From: Argentina anserina
Lineage: Eukaryota; Streptophyta; Magnoliopsida; Rosales; Rosaceae
DNA: 64,000 bases
Reading direction: 5' to 3'
Assembly: GCF_933775445.1 (NCBI RefSeq)
Contig: NC_065878.1
Coordinates: 5,478,001 to 5,542,000, forward strand
Shown in pieces: positions 22,294 through 35,380 of the stretch (the stretch's first letter is position 1; every line of letters begins with the position of its first letter). Made by a program: the position numbers and the translations under genes. Under the pieces are notes generated by a model. The model was not told where the DNA came from. It saw only the letters and a program-made list of their open reading frames with translations, and did not search any database.

Positions 22294-23676
22294 TCACTTG
22301 CTTGTCGTAGGATCAAGGAGAGACATCTCCTCCACGTTATGCTCCACGAAATTGTCATAGTACGGCTTCGAGCGATGTCCATTGACCGTGAATTCCTTCC
22401 CATGCACGATACTTTTGATCTGAATAGCACCAGAAGGAAAAACATTAGTAACAACAAACGGTCCAAGCCACCTAGAACGGAGCTTGCCCGGAAACAATCT
22501 AAGTCGAGAATTAAACAAAAAAACTTTCTGCCCAACGACAAAGTGTTTCTTCCTAATCATGCGGTCATGGAATGTTTTAGTCTTCTCCTTGTAAACCATT
22601 GCCGAATCATAGGCCTCATTCCGAATTTCTTCAAGCTCATGCAATTGTAACTTCCTATGCAATCCGGCCTCATCAATGTCCATGTTAAAATTCTTCACAG
22701 CCCACCATGCACGATGTTCAAGCTCCACAGGAAGATGGCACGCCTTGCCATAGACTAGTCGAAATGGTGACATGCCAAGGGGAGTCTTGTATGCTGTCCT
22801 ATAGGCCCAAAGAGTATCATCCAATCGTTGAGACCAATCCTTGCGTGATGGTCCAACAGACTTCTCCAAAATTCTCTTGATCTCACGATTAGATAGCTCT
22901 ACTTGTCCACTTATTTGGGGGTGATAAGGCGTAGCAACCTTATGCTTGATTCCATATTTCTTTAACAACGCCTCAATGGTCCGGTTGCAGAAGTGAGATC
23001 CTCCATCAGTAATGATAACTCTCGGCATATCAAACCTAGAGAAAATGTTAGAACGAAGGAAATCTGCAACAACTAGAGAATCATTAGTCCGGGTGGCCTT
23101 TGCTTCCACCCATTTCGAAACATAGTAAACACAAACGAGTATGTACAAGAAACCATTGGAGCTAGGAAAAGGTCCCATGAAATCAATACCCCAACAATCA
23201 AAGATTTCAACATATATAATCGGTGTCATAGGCATTTGATCTCTAGATCCTAAGTTTCCCATGCGTTGGCATCTATCACAAGTCATGCAAAAATGATATG
23301 CATCTTTGAAAATCGTAGGCCAAAAGAAACCACATTCTAACACCTTAAGAGCAGTCCTACGTGAACCAAAATGTCCTCCACAAGATTCAGAATGGCAAAA
23401 AGTATGCGATAAAGTATCCGGAAATTGCTTTGAAACAAGATAATTGACAATATCTGCATACCATGGTTCACTTACCTCAACTCGAAAGAGTTGCTCATCT
23501 GGAAAACTCTCTTGGATAGCCAAGGGCTCGGCATCTCTCACCAAACGACTCAAATGATCCGCCACAACATTGTCACTTCCCTTCTTGTCCTTGATCTCAA
23601 GATCGAACTCTTGAAGTAGAAGAATCCATCGAATCAATCTTGGTTTGGCATCCTTCTTCATCATTAAATACTCCAA
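22294..23676 (-). CDS. Retrotransposon polyprotein fragment: RNase H end and integrase
   Basis: The frame is open for 460 codons with no internal stop and ends at a TAA/TAG/TGA-type stop at 22294. Residues 1-45 match the end of gypsy RNase H ([20 protein letters not shown], then ADHLSRL). The integrase zinc finger has His95, His102, Cys133 and Cys136. The catalytic core has Asp165 (WGIDFMGPF), Asp224 (IITDGGSHF) and Glu260 (SGQVELSN), with exactly 35 residues between the last two, the D,D35E signature. Residues about 365-440 form the C-terminal part ([19 protein letters not shown], then RWLGPF). Codon 1 is TTG; it is not a real start but the point where the polyprotein is truncated. The protein would insert element DNA into chromosomes if the whole polyprotein were made. 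The preserved frame suggests a fairly young element. Confidence 0.9.
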   Translation of the reverse strand: MEYLMMKKDAKPRLIRWILLLQEFDLEIKDKKGSDNVVADHLSRLVRDAEPLAIQESFPDEQLFRVEVSEPWYADIVNYLVSKQFPDTLSHTFCHSESCGGHFGSRRTALKVLECGFFWPTIFKDAYHFCMTCDRCQRMGNLGSRDQMPMTPIIYVEIFDCWGIDFMGPFPSSNGFLYILVCVYYVSKWVEAKATRTNDSLVVADFLRSNIFSRFDMPRVIITDGGSHFCNRTIEALLKKYGIKHKVATPYHPQISGQVELSNREIKRILEKSVGPSRKDWSQRLDDTLWAYRTAYKTPLGMSPFRLVYGKACHLPVELEHRAWWAVKNFNMDIDEAGLHRKLQLHELEEIRNEAYDSAMVYKEKTKTFHDRMIRKKHFVVGQKVFLFNSRLRLFPGKLRSRWLGPFVVTNVFPSGAIQIKSIVHGKEFTVNGHRSKPYYDNFVEHNVEEMSLLDPTTSK

Positions 23677-26600
23677 TGTGGGCGTGTGTTTCTTTCAAAC
23701 TTAGTATCTTTTTATCGTGAGTATATTTTCAATTCCTATTTGAGTATCTTTTCAATTCTCGTTTGAGTATCTTTCTGTACGCCATTTTGATGCGAGTTTC
23801 TATTGAATTTGAGAATGTGTCCAGTGTGGGCGTGTGTCTTTTTCAAACTCAGTATCTTTTTGTCATGAGTATCTTGTCTATTCCTATTTGAGTATCTTTC
23901 CCATTCCCGTTTGTGTATCTTTCTGTGATGCTCTCTGATGTGAGTTTCTTTTGAATTTAAGAGTGTTTTCAGTGTCTGCGTGTGTTTTTTTCAAAATGAG
24001 TATCTTTCTATCGTGAGTATCTTTTCAATTCTTGTTGGATTATCTTTTCAAATCTTGTTTCAGTATCTTTCTGTGATGTACTCAAATGTGAGTTTTTTTT
24101 TAAAATTTGAGAGTATTTTCAGTGTCGGCGTGTGTTTCTTTCAAACTGAGTATCTTTCTATAGTGAGTATCTTTTCAATTCCTATTTGAGTATCATGGCA
24201 ATTCACATTAGAGTATCTTTCAGTACGGCTTTCTAATACGAGTTTCTTTTGAATTCAGTGAGTGTTTCCAGTGTGGGCGTGTGTTTCTTTCAAAATGTGT
24301 ATCTTTCTATCGTGAGTCTCTTTTGAATTCCTATTTTGAGTATGTTTCTAATTCTCGTTTGAGTATCGTTTTGTACGTCTTTCTGATGCGAGTTTCTTTA
24401 GAATTCTGAGAGTCTGTCCAGTGTGGGCGTGTGTTTTTTTCAAACTGAGTATCTTTCTATCGTGAGTATCTTTTCGATTCCAATATGAGTATGTTTTCAA
24501 TTCTCGATTGAATATCTTTCTTTGATCCTCTCTGATGCGAGTTTTTTTTAAAATTTAACCGTGTTGCCTGTGTGGGCGTGTGATTCTTTCAAAGTGGGTA
24601 TCTTTCTATCGTGAGTATCTATTCAATTCCTACTTAAGTATATTTTCAATTCACATTTGAGTATATTTCTGTGTGATTTCTGATGCGAGGTTCTTTTGAA
24701 TTTGACAGTGTTTCATGTGTGGGAGTGTGATTCTTTTAAAGTGGGTATCTTTCTATCGTGAATATCTTTTCAATTCCTACTTAAGTACCTTTTCAATTCC
24801 CGTTTGAGTATCATTCTCTGTGGCATTATGATACGAGTTTTTTATCAATGTAATAGTGTTTTTAGTGTGGGTTTGTGTTTCTTTGAAAGTGCATATCTTT
24901 CTGTCATGAGTATCTTTTCAATTCCTATTTGAATATCTTTATGTGATGCTCTCTGATGCGAGATGCTTTTGAATTTGAGAGTGTTTTCAGTGTGGGCGTG
25001 TATTTCTATCAAAGTGACTATCTTTCTATAGTGAGTATCTTATCAATTTCTATTTGAGAATATTTTCAATTCATATTTGAGTACCTTTCTGTGTGGCTTT
25101 TTGATTCGATTTTCTTTTAAATTTGACAGTATTTCCTGTGTGGGCGTTTGTTTCTTTTAAAGTGAGAATCTTTCTATCGTTACTACCTTTTCAATTCCTA
25201 TTTGAGTATTTTTTCAACTTCCGTTTGAGTATCTTTCTGTGTGGCATTATGATGCGAGTTTCTTTTCAATTCGAGTGTGTTTTCAGTGTGGGAGTTTGTT
25301 TCTTTCAAAGTGAGTATCTTTCTATTGTGAGTATCTTTCAATTCACATTTGTGTATCTTTCTGTGTGGCTTTCTAATGCTAGTTTCTTTTGCATTTGACA
25401 ATGGTTCCTCTGTGGGCGTGTGATTCTTTTAATGTAAGTACATTTCTATCTTGAGAATCATTTCAATTCCCGTTTGAGTATCATTTTGTGTAGCATTCTG
25501 ATGTAAGTTTCTTTTGAATTCAAAAGTGTTTTAGTGCGGGATTGTTTTTCTTCGAAAGTGAGTATCTTTCTATCGTGAGTATCTTTTCAATTCCTATTTG
25601 AGTATCGTTTCCATTCCTGTTTGAGTATCTTTCTGTGATGCTCTCTGATGCTAGTTTCTTTTGAATTCTGAGAGTGTTTCCATTGGGGTCGTGTGTTTCT
25701 TTCAAACTGAGTATCTTGCTATCGTGAGGATCTATTCAATTCCAATTTGAGTATCTTTTTAATTAACGTTTGAGTATCTTTCTGTACTGCTTTCTTACGC
25801 GAGGTTCTTTTAAATTTGAGAGTGTTTCCAGTGTGGGCGTTTGTTTTTTCAAAGTGAGTATCTTTCTATCGTGAGTATCTTTTGAATTACTATTCCTATA
25901 TCTTTTCAATTCTGGTTTAAGTATCTTTCCGTGTGGCTTTCTAATGCAAGTTTCTTTATAATTCTGAGAGTGTTTCTAGTGTGGGCGTGTGTTATTTCAA
26001 AGTGAGTATCTTTCTATCGTTAGTATCTTTTCAATTCTCGTTTGAGTATCTTTTTGTGTGGCTTTCTGATTAGACTTTATTTTGAATTCTTAGAGTGTTT
26101 CCAGTGTGGGCGTTGTTTCTATCAAACTCAGTATCTTTTCAATTCCTATTCGAGTATGTTTTCAATTATCGTTTGAGTATCTTTCTGTACTGCTTTTTGA
26201 CGCTAGATTCTCTTCAATTTTGAGAGTGTTTCCAATATGGGCGTGTATTTCTTTCAAACCGAGTATCTTTCTATCGTGAGTATCTTTTCAATTCCTATTT
26301 GAGTATGAATTCAATTCTCGTTTGAGTATCTTTCAGTACAGCTTTCTGATGCGAGTTTCTTTTGAATTATGAGAGTGTTTCCTGTGTGGGCGTTGTTTCT
26401 TTCAAACTGAGTGTCTTTCTATCGTGAGTATCTTTTCGATTCCTAGTTGAGTATATTTTCTATTTTCGTTTGAGTATCTCACTGTGTGGCTTGCTGATGC
26501 TAGTTTCTTTAGAATTCTGATAGTGTTTCTAGTGTGGGCGTGTGTTTTTTTTTAAACTGAGTATCTTTCTATCGTGAGTATCTTTTGAATTCCTCTTTGA

Positions 26601-27359
26601 GTAGGTTTTCAATTTTTCGTTTGAGTATCTTTCAGTACGGCGTTCTGATTCGAGTTTCTTTTGAATTCTGAGAGTGTTTCTAGTGTGGGCGTGTGTTTCT
26701 TTCAATCTGAGTATCTTTCTATCGTGAGGATCTATTCAATTGCAATTTGAGTATCTTTTCAATTCCTATTTAAGTATCTTTCTGTGGGCATGTGAATTTG
26801 ATAGTGTTTTCCGTGTAGGCATGTGTTATTTTTAAAGTGAGTATCCTTCTATTGTGAGTATCTTTTCAATTCCTATTTAAGTATGTTTTCATTTGACATT
26901 AGAGTACGGCTTTCTGAAGCAAGTTTCTTTTGAATTAAGAGAGTGTTTCCAGTGTGGGCTATGTTTCTTTCAAACTGAGTATATTTCTATCGTGAGTATC
27001 TTTTCAATTCCTATTTGAGTATGTTTTCAATTCTCATTTGAGTATCTTTCTGTACGGCTTTCTGATGCCAGTTTCATTAGAATTCTGAGAGTTTTTCCAG
27101 TGTGGGCGTTGTTTCTTTCATACTGAGTATCTTTTTATCGTGAGTATCTTTTTAATTCTTATTTGAGTATGTTTTCAATTCTTGTTTGAGTATCTTTCTG
27201 TGTGATTTTCTGATGCAAGTTTCTTTACAATTCTGAGACTATTTCCAGTGTGTGTTTTTCTTTCAAACTGAGTATTTTTCTATCCTGAGTATCTTTTCAA
27301 TTCCTATTTGAGTATGTTTTCAATTTTCGTTTGAGTGTCTTTCAGTACGGCTTTCTGAT
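23677..27359 (+). repeat. Satellite array A3 (family A)
   Basis: About 25 diverged head-to-tail units. Its left part aligns with 15451 onward of A2, through matching odd units such as those near 16629 and 25123. Relative to A2 it carries extra units near 24700-25000 and lacks the part equivalent to about 17165-18400. From about 26030 it no longer follows A2. It stops inside the CTTTCTGAT of a unit, at the hAT-like fragment. Confidence 0.92.
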
Positions 27360-27779
27360 AGGGCTGTCAGTGGGTCGTGTCAGGTTGGGTTCGTGTCGGG
27401 TCAAGGTGTCTCGTGTGTTATAAAATGTAAACTCAAACCCAACCTATTTAATAATCGTGTCAAAAATTTAAACCCAAACCCAACTATTTATTAAACGGGT
27501 TACCCGTTTCCAATCCGTTTAACTCATTTAATAAATATATTTGTCGTTTTAGATAAGATAACTAACTAATACAATAATCAAATAAAAAATTCATTGTATT
27601 ACCCATTATTCTAGTTCAAAATGAGAAAAAACTTACTAAACCTTTATATACATATAATATTACCATTTTAAATAGCTTGTATACGCGTATTTTATATAGA
27701 ATTTAGTTAGACTCTTTTATTAAACGTGTCGTGCGGGTTCATTTCGTGTTAGCGGGTTAACCTGTCGTTGATCCGTTTA
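27360..27779 (+). mobile_element. hAT-like element fragment between satellite families A and B
   Basis: The fragment starts AGGGCTGTCAGTGGGTCGTG, which resembles the terminal inverted repeat of many plant hAT elements. Subterminal GGGTCGTGTC-like and complementary strings follow, then AT-rich sequence, then GTGTCGTGCGGGTTC and GGGTTAACCTGTCG. The matching right terminal repeat expected after ATCCGTTTAT is missing; satellite of family B begins instead. There is no transposase frame. Family assignment is by pattern only. Confidence 0.55.
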
Positions 27780-30700
27780 TTCCAATTTGTGTATCTTTTC
27801 AATTTTCGTTTGTGTATCTTTCTAAACGGCTTTCTGAAGCGAGTTTCTATTGAATTTGAGAGTTTTGCAAGTGTGGGAGTGTGTTTCTTTCAAACTGAGT
27901 ATCATTCTATCGTTTGCGTATCTTTACTATTCAAATTTATGTATCTTTTCAATTCTCGTTTGAGTATCTTTCTGAACGGCTTTCTGATGCGAGTTTCTAT
28001 TGAATTCGAGAGTTTTGCAAGTGTGGGAGTGTGTCTCTTTCAAACTGCGTATCATTCTATCGTTTGCGTAGCTTTACTATTCAAATTTCTATATCTTTTT
28101 AATTCTCGTTTGAGTATCTTTCTAAACGGCTTTCTGATGCGAGTTTCTATTGAATTCGAGAGTTTTGCAAGTGTGGGAGTGTGTTTCTTTCAAACTGCGT
28201 ATCTTTCTATCGTTTGCGTATCTTTACTATTCAAATTTGTGTATCTTTTCAATTCTCGTTTGAATATCTTTCTGAACGGCTTTCTGATGCGAGTTTCTAT
28301 TGAATTTGAGAGTTTTGCAAGTGTGGGAGTGTGTTTCTTTCAAACTGCGTATCATTCTATCGTTTGCGTATCTTTACTATTCCAATTTGTGCATCTTTTG
28401 AATTCTCGTTTGTGTATCTTTCTGAACGGCTTTCTGAAGCGAATTTCTATTGAATTTGAGAGTTTTGCAAGTGTGGGAGTGTGTTTCTTTCAAACTGCGT
28501 ATCATTCTATCGTTTGCGTATCTTTACTATTCCAATTTGTGTATCTTTTCAATTCTCGTTTGAGTATCTTTCTGATGCGAGTTTCTATTGAATTTGAGAG
28601 TTTTACAAGTGTGGGAGTGTGTTTCTTTCAAATTGCGTATCATTCTATCGTTTGCGTATCTTTACTATTCCAATTTGTGTATCTTTTTAATTCTCGTTTG
28701 AGTATCTTTCTGAACGGCTTTCTGATGCGAGTTTCTATTGAATTTGAGAGTTTTGCAAGTGTGGGAGTGTGTTTCTTTCAAACTGTGTATCATTCTATCG
28801 TTTGCGTATCTTTACTATTCCAATTTGTGTATCTTTTCAATTCTCGTTTGAGTATCTTTCTGAACGGCTTTCTGATGCGAGTTTCTATTGAATTTGAGAG
28901 TTTTGCAAGTGTGGGAGTGTGTTTCTTTCAAACTGCGTATCATTCTATCGTTTGCGTATCTTTACTATTCCAATTTGTGTATCTTTTCAATTCTCGTTTG
29001 TGTATCTTTCTGAACGGCTTTCTGAAGCGAGTTTCTATTGAATTTGAGAGTTTTGCAAGTGTGGGAGTGTGTTTCTTTCAAACTGCGTATCATTCTATCG
29101 TTTGCGTATCTTTACTATTCCAATTTGTGTATCTTTTCAATTCTCGTTTGAGTATCTTTCTGAACGGCTTTTTGATGCGACTTTCTATTGAATTTGAGAG
29201 TTTTGCAAGTGTGGGAGTGTGTTTCTTTCGAACTGCGTATCATTCTATGGTTTTGCGTATCTTTACTATTCAAATTTTTGTATGTTTTCAATTCTCGTTT
29301 TCGTATCTTTCTGAACGGCTTTCTGATGCGAGTTTCTATTGAATTCGAGAGTTTTGCAAGTGTGGGAGTGTGTTTCTTTCGAACTGCGTATCTTTCTATC
29401 GTTTTCGTATCTTTACTATTCAAATTTGTGTATCTTTTCAATTCTCGTTTGAATATCTTTCTGAACGGCTTTCTGATGCGAGTTTCTATTGAATTTGAGA
29501 GTTTTGCAAGTGTGGGAGTGTGTTTCTTTCGAACTGCGTATCATTCTATCGTTTTGCGTATCTTTACTATTCAAATTTTTGTATCTTTTCAATTCTCGTT
29601 TGAGTATCTTTCTGATGCGAGTTTCTATTGAATTTGAGAGTTTTGCAAGTGTGGGAGTGTGTTTCTTTCAAACTGCGTATCATTCTATCGTTTGCGTATC
29701 TTGACTATTCAAATTTGTGTATCTTTTCAATTCTCGTTTGAGTATCTTTCTGAACGGCTTTCTGATGCGAGTTTCTATTGAATTTGAGAGTTTTGCAAGT
29801 GTGGGAGTGTGTTTCTTTCAAACTGCGTATCATTCTATCGTTTGCGTATCTTTACTATTCCAATTTGTGTATCTTTTCAATTCTCGTTTGAGTATCTTTC
29901 TGAACGGCTTTCTGATGCGACTTTCTATTGAATTTTAGAGTTTTGCAAGTGTGGGAGTGTGTTTCTTTCAAACTGCGTATCATTCTATCGTTTGCGTATC
30001 TTTACTATTCCAATTTGTGCATCTTTTCAATTCTCGTTTGTGTATCTTTCTGATGCGAGTTTCTATTGAATTTGACAGTTTTGCAAGTGTGGGAGTGTGT
30101 TTCTTTCAAACTGCGTATCATTCTATCGTTTGCGTATCTTTACTATTCAACTTTCTGTATCTTTTCAATTCTCGTTTGAGTATCCTTCTGAACGGCTTTC
30201 TGATGCGAGTTTCTATTAAATTCGAGAGTTTTGCAAGTGTGGGAGTGTGTTTCTTTCAAACTGCGTATCTTTCTATCGTTTGCGTATCTTTACTATTCAA
30301 ATTTGTGTATCTTTTCAATTCTCGTTTGACTATCTTTCTGAACGGTTTTCTGATGCGAGTTTCTATTGAATTTGAGAGTTTTGCAAGTGTGGGAGTGTGT
30401 TTCTTTCGAACTGCGTATCATTCTATGGTTTTGCGTATCTTTACTATTCAAATTTTTGTATCTTTTCAATTCTCGTTTGAGTATCTTTCTGATGCGAGTT
30501 TCTATTGAATTTGAGAGTTTTGCAAGTGTGGGAGTGTGTTTCTTTCAAAACTGCGTATCATTCTATCGTTTGCTTATCTTTACTATTCCAATTTGTGTAT
30601 CTTTTCAATTCTCGTTTGAGTATCTTTTTGAACGGCTTTCTGATGCGAGTTTCTATTGAATTTGAGAGTTTTGCAAGTGTGGGAGTGTGTTTCTTTCAAA

Positions 30701-33700
30701 CTGCGTATCATTCTATCGTTTGCGTAGCTTTACTATTCAAATTTCTATATCTTTTCAATTCTCGTTGGAGTATCTTTCTGAACGGCTTTCTGATGCGAGT
30801 TTCTATTGAATTCGAGAGTTTTGCAAGTGTGGGAGTGTGTTTGTTTCAAACTGCGTATCTTTCTATCGTTTGCGTATCTTTACTATTCAAATTTGTGTAT
30901 CTTTTCAATTCTCGTTTGAAAATCTTTCTGAACGGCTTTCTGATGCGAGTTTCTATTGAATTTGAGAATTTTGCAAGTGTGGGAGTGTGTTTCTTTCAAA
31001 CTGCGTATCATTCTATCGTTTGCGTATCTTTACTATTCAAATTTGTGTATCTTTTCAATTCTCGTTTGAAAATCTTTCTGAACGGCTTTCTGATGCGAGT
31101 TTCTATTGAATTTGAGAATTTTGCAAGTGTGGGAGTGTGTTTCTTTCAAACTGCGTATCATTCTATCGTTTGCGTATCTTTACTATTCCAATTTGTGCGT
31201 CTTTTGAATTCTCGTTTGTGTATCTTTCTGAACGGCATTCTGAACTGAATTTCTATTGAATTTGACAGTGTTGCAAGTGTGGGAGTGTGTTTCTTTCAAA
31301 CTGCGTATCATTCTATCGTTTGCGTATCTTTACTATTCCAATTTGTGTATCTTTTCAATTCTCGTTTGAGTATCTTTCTGATGCGAGTTTCTATTGAATT
31401 TGAGAGTTTTACAAGTGTGGGAGTGTGTTTCTTTCAAATTGCGTATCATTCTATCGTTTGCGTATCTTTACTATTCCAATTTGTGTATCTTTTTAATTCT
31501 CGTTTGAGTATCTTTCTGAACGGCTTTCTGATGCGAGTTTCTATTAAATTTGAGAGTTTTGCAATTGTGGGAGTGTGTTTCTTTCAAACTGCGTATCATT
31601 CTAGCGTTTGCTTATCTTTACTATTCCAATTTGTGTATCTTTTCAATTCTCGTTTCAGTATCTTTCTGAACGGCTTTCTGATGCGAGTTTCTATTGAATT
31701 TGAGAGTTTTGCAAGTGTGGGAGTGTGTTTCTTTCAAACTGCGTATCATTCTATCGTTTGCGTATCTTTACTATTTCAATTTGTGTATCTTTTCAATTCT
31801 CGTTTGAGTGTCTTTCTGAACGGCTTTCTGATGCGACTTTCTATTGAATATGAGAGTTTTGCAAGTGTGGGAGTGTGTTTCTTTCAAACTGCGTATCATT
31901 CTATCGTTTGCATATCTTTACTATTCCAATTTGTGCATCTTTTCAATTCTCGTTTGTGTATCTTTCTGAACGGCTTTCTGATGCGAGTTTCTATTGAATT
32001 TGAGAGTTTTGCAAGTGTGGGAGTGTGTTTCTTTCAAACTGCGTATCATTCTATCGTTTTGCGTATCTTTACTATTCAAATTTTTGTATCTTTTCAATTC
32101 TCGTTTGAGTATCTTTCTGATGCGAGTTTCTATTGAATTTCAGAGTTTTGCAAGTGTGGGAGTGTGTTTCTTTCAAACTGCGTATCATTCTATCGTCTGC
32201 GTATCTTTACTATTTTAATTTGTGTATCTTTTCAATTCTCGTTTGAGTGTCTTTCTGAACGGCTTTCTGATGCGACTTTCTATTGAATTTGAGAGTTTTG
32301 CAAGTGTGGGAGTGTGTTTCTTTCAAACTGCGTATCATTTTATCGTTTGCGTATCTTTACTATTCCAATTTGTGCAACTTTTCAATTCTCGTTTGTGTAT
32401 CTTTCTGAACGGCTTTCTGATGCGAGTTTCTATTGAATTTGAGAGTTTTGTAAGTGTGGGAGTGTGTTTCTTTCAAACTGCGTATCATTCTATCGTTTTG
32501 CGTATCTTTACTATTCAAATTTTTGTATCTTTTCAATTCTCGTTTGAGTATCTTTCTGATGCGAGTTTCTATTGAATTTGAGAGTTTTGCAAGTGTGGGA
32601 GTGTGTTTCTTTCAAACTGCGTATTATTCTATCGTTTGCGTATCTTTACAATTCAAATTTCTGTATCTTTTCAATTCTCGTTTGAGTATCTTTCTGAACG
32701 GCTTTCTGATGCGAGTTTCTATTGAATTCGAGAGTTTTGCAAGTGTTGGAGTGTGTTTCTTTCAAACTGCGTATCATTCTATCGTTTGCGTATCTTGACT
32801 ATTCAAATTTGTGTATCTTTTCAATTCTCGTTTGAATTTCTTTCTGAACGGCTTTCTGATGCGAGTTTCTATTGAATTTGAGAGTTTTGCAAGTGTGGGA
32901 GTGTGTTTCTTTCAAACTGCGTATCATTCTATCGTTTTGCGTATCTCTACTTTTCAAATTTTTGTATCTTTTCAATTCTCGTTTGAGTATCTTTCTGATG
33001 CGAGTTTCTATTGAATTTGAGAGTTTTGCAAGTGTGGGAGTGTGTTTCTTTCAAACTGCGTATCATTCTATCGTTTGCTTATCTTTACTATTCCAATTTG
33101 TGTATCTTTTCAATTCTCGTTTGAGTATCTTTCTGAACGGCTTTCTGATGCGAGTTTCTATTGAATTTGAGAGTTTTGCAAGTGTGGGAGTGTGTTTCTT
33201 TCAAACTGCGTATCATTCTATCGTTTGCGTATCTTTACTATTCCAATTTGTGTATCTTTTCAATTCTCGTTTGAGTATCTTTCTGAACGGCTTTCTGAAG
33301 CGAGTTTCTATTGAATTTGAGAGTTTTGCAAGTGTGGGAGTGTGTTTGTTTCAAACTGCGTATCATTCTATCGTTTGCGTATCTTTACTATTCAAATTTC
33401 TGTATCTTTTCAATTCTCGTTTGAGTATCTTTCTGAACGGCTTTCTAATGAGAGTTTCTATTGAATTTGAGAGTTTTGCAAGTGTGGGAGTGTGTTTCTT
33501 TCAAACTGTGTATCATTCTATCGTTTGCGTATCTTTACTATTCCAATTTGTGTATCTTTTCAATTCTCGTTTGAGTATCTTTCTGAACGGCTTTCTGATG
33601 CGAGTTTCTATTGAATTTGAGAGTTTTGCAAGTGTGGGAGTGTGTTTCTTTCAAACTGCGTATCATTCTATCGTTTGCGTATCTTTACTATTCCAATTTG

Positions 33701-34060
33701 TGTATCTTTTCAATTCTCGTTTGTGTATCTTTCTGAACGGCTTTCTGAAGCGAGTTTCTATTGAATTTGAGAGTTTTGCAAGTGTGGGAGTGTGTTTCTT
33801 TCAAACTGCGTATCATTCTATCGTTTGCGTAGCTTTACTATTCAAATTTCTATATCTTTTCAATTCTCGTTTGAGTATATTTCTGAACGGCTTTCTGATG
33901 CGAGTTTCAATTGAATTCGAGAGTTTTGCAAGTGTGGGAGTGTGTTTCTTTCAAACTGCGTATCTTTCTATCGTTTGCGTATCTTTACTATTCAAATTTG
34001 TATATCTTTTCAATTCTCGTTTGAATATCTTTCTGAACGGCTTTCTGATGCGAGTTTCTA

Positions 34061-35380
34061 TTGAATTTGAGAGTTTTGCAAGTGTGGGAGTGTGTTTATT
34101 TCAAACTGCGTATCATTCTATCGTTTTGCGTATATTTACTATTCAAATTTTTGTATCTTTTCAATTCTCGTTTGAGTATCTTTCTGATGCGAGTTTCTAT
34201 TGAATTTGAGAGTTTTGCAAGTGTGGGAATGTGTTTCTTTCAAACTGCGTATCATTCTATCGTTCGCTTATCTTTACTATTCCAATTTGTGTATCTTTTC
34301 AATTCTCGTTTGAGTATCTTTCTGAACGGCTTTCTGATGCGAGTTTCTATTGAATTTGAGAGTTTTGCAATTGTGGGAGTGTGTTTCTTTCAAACTGTAT
34401 ATCATTCTATCGTTTGCGTATCTTTAGTATTCCAATTTGTGTATCTTTTCAATTCTCGTTTGAGTATCTTTCTGAACGGCTTTCTGATGCGAGTTTCTAT
34501 TGAATTTGAGAGTTTTGCAAGTGTGGGAGTGTGTTTCTTTCAAAGTGCGTATCATTCTATCGTTTGCGTATCTTTACTATTCCAATTTGTGTATCTTTTC
34601 AATTCTCGTATGAGTATCTCTCTGAACGGCTTTCTGATGCGAGTTTCTATTGAATTTGAGAGTTTTGCAAGTGTGGGAGTGTGTTTCTTTCAAACTGCGT
34701 ATCATTCTATCGTTTGCTTAGCTTTACTATTCAAATTTCTATATCTTTTCAATTCTCGTTTGAGTATCTTTCTGAACGGCTTTCTGATGCGAGTTTCTAT
34801 TGAATTCGAGAGTTTTGCAAGAGTGGGAGTGTGTTTCTTTCAAACTGCGTATCTTTCTATCGTTTGCGTATCTGTACTATTCAAATTTGTGTATCTTTTC
34901 AATTCTCGTTTGAATATCTTTCTGAACGGCTTTCTGATGCGAGTTTCTATTGAATTTGAGAGTTTTGCAAGTGTGGGAGTGTGTTTCTTTCAAACTGCGT
35001 ATCATTCTATCGTTTTGCGTATATTTACTATTCAAATTTTTGTATCTTTTCAATTCTCGTTTGAGTATCTTTCTGATGCGAGTTTCTATTGAATTTGAGA
35101 GTTTTGCAAGTGTGGGAATGTGTTTCTTTCAAACTGCGTATCATTCTATCGTTTGCTTATCTTTACTATTCCAATTTGTGTATCTTTTCAATTCTCGTTT
35201 GAGTATATTTCTGAACGGCTTTCTGATGCGAGTTTCTATTGAATTTGAGAGTTTTGCAATTGTGGGAGTGTGTTTCTTTCAAACTGCGTATCATTCTATC
35301 GTTTTCGTATCTTTAGTATTCCAATTTGTGTATCTTTTCAATTCTCGTTTGAGTATATTTCTGAACGGCTTTCTGATGCG
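34061..35380 (+). repeat. Duplicated block in array B (889-bp offset)
   Basis: 34061-34490 recurs at 34950-35380, including the frame-shifting 139-bp subtype, a GTGGGAATG variant, a GCAATTGTGG variant and a TTTAGTATTCC variant in the same order. 889 equals five 150-bp units plus one 139-bp unit. Confidence 0.8.

Larger units (their letters stand above)
18919..23676 (-). mobile_element. 5'-truncated Athila-like Ty3/gypsy retrotransposon
   Basis: Reading on the minus strand: the end of RNase H and a full integrase (23676-22294), about 1.8 kb of non-coding 3' region, a polypurine tract, and a 1,572-bp 3' LTR (20490-18919). Gag, protease, reverse transcriptase and the 5' LTR are missing. The left end is a clean LTR terminus in satellite; the right end breaks inside RNase H at 23676 and joins satellite with a shared TCCAA. 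The integrase motifs WGIDFMGPF and [12 protein letters not shown] suggest the Athila branch. The element is not autonomous as it stands. Confidence 0.88.

Noticed and set aside
22339..22650. Plus-strand frame of 103 codons
   Set aside because: It is antisense to the integrase frame, which has clear domains.
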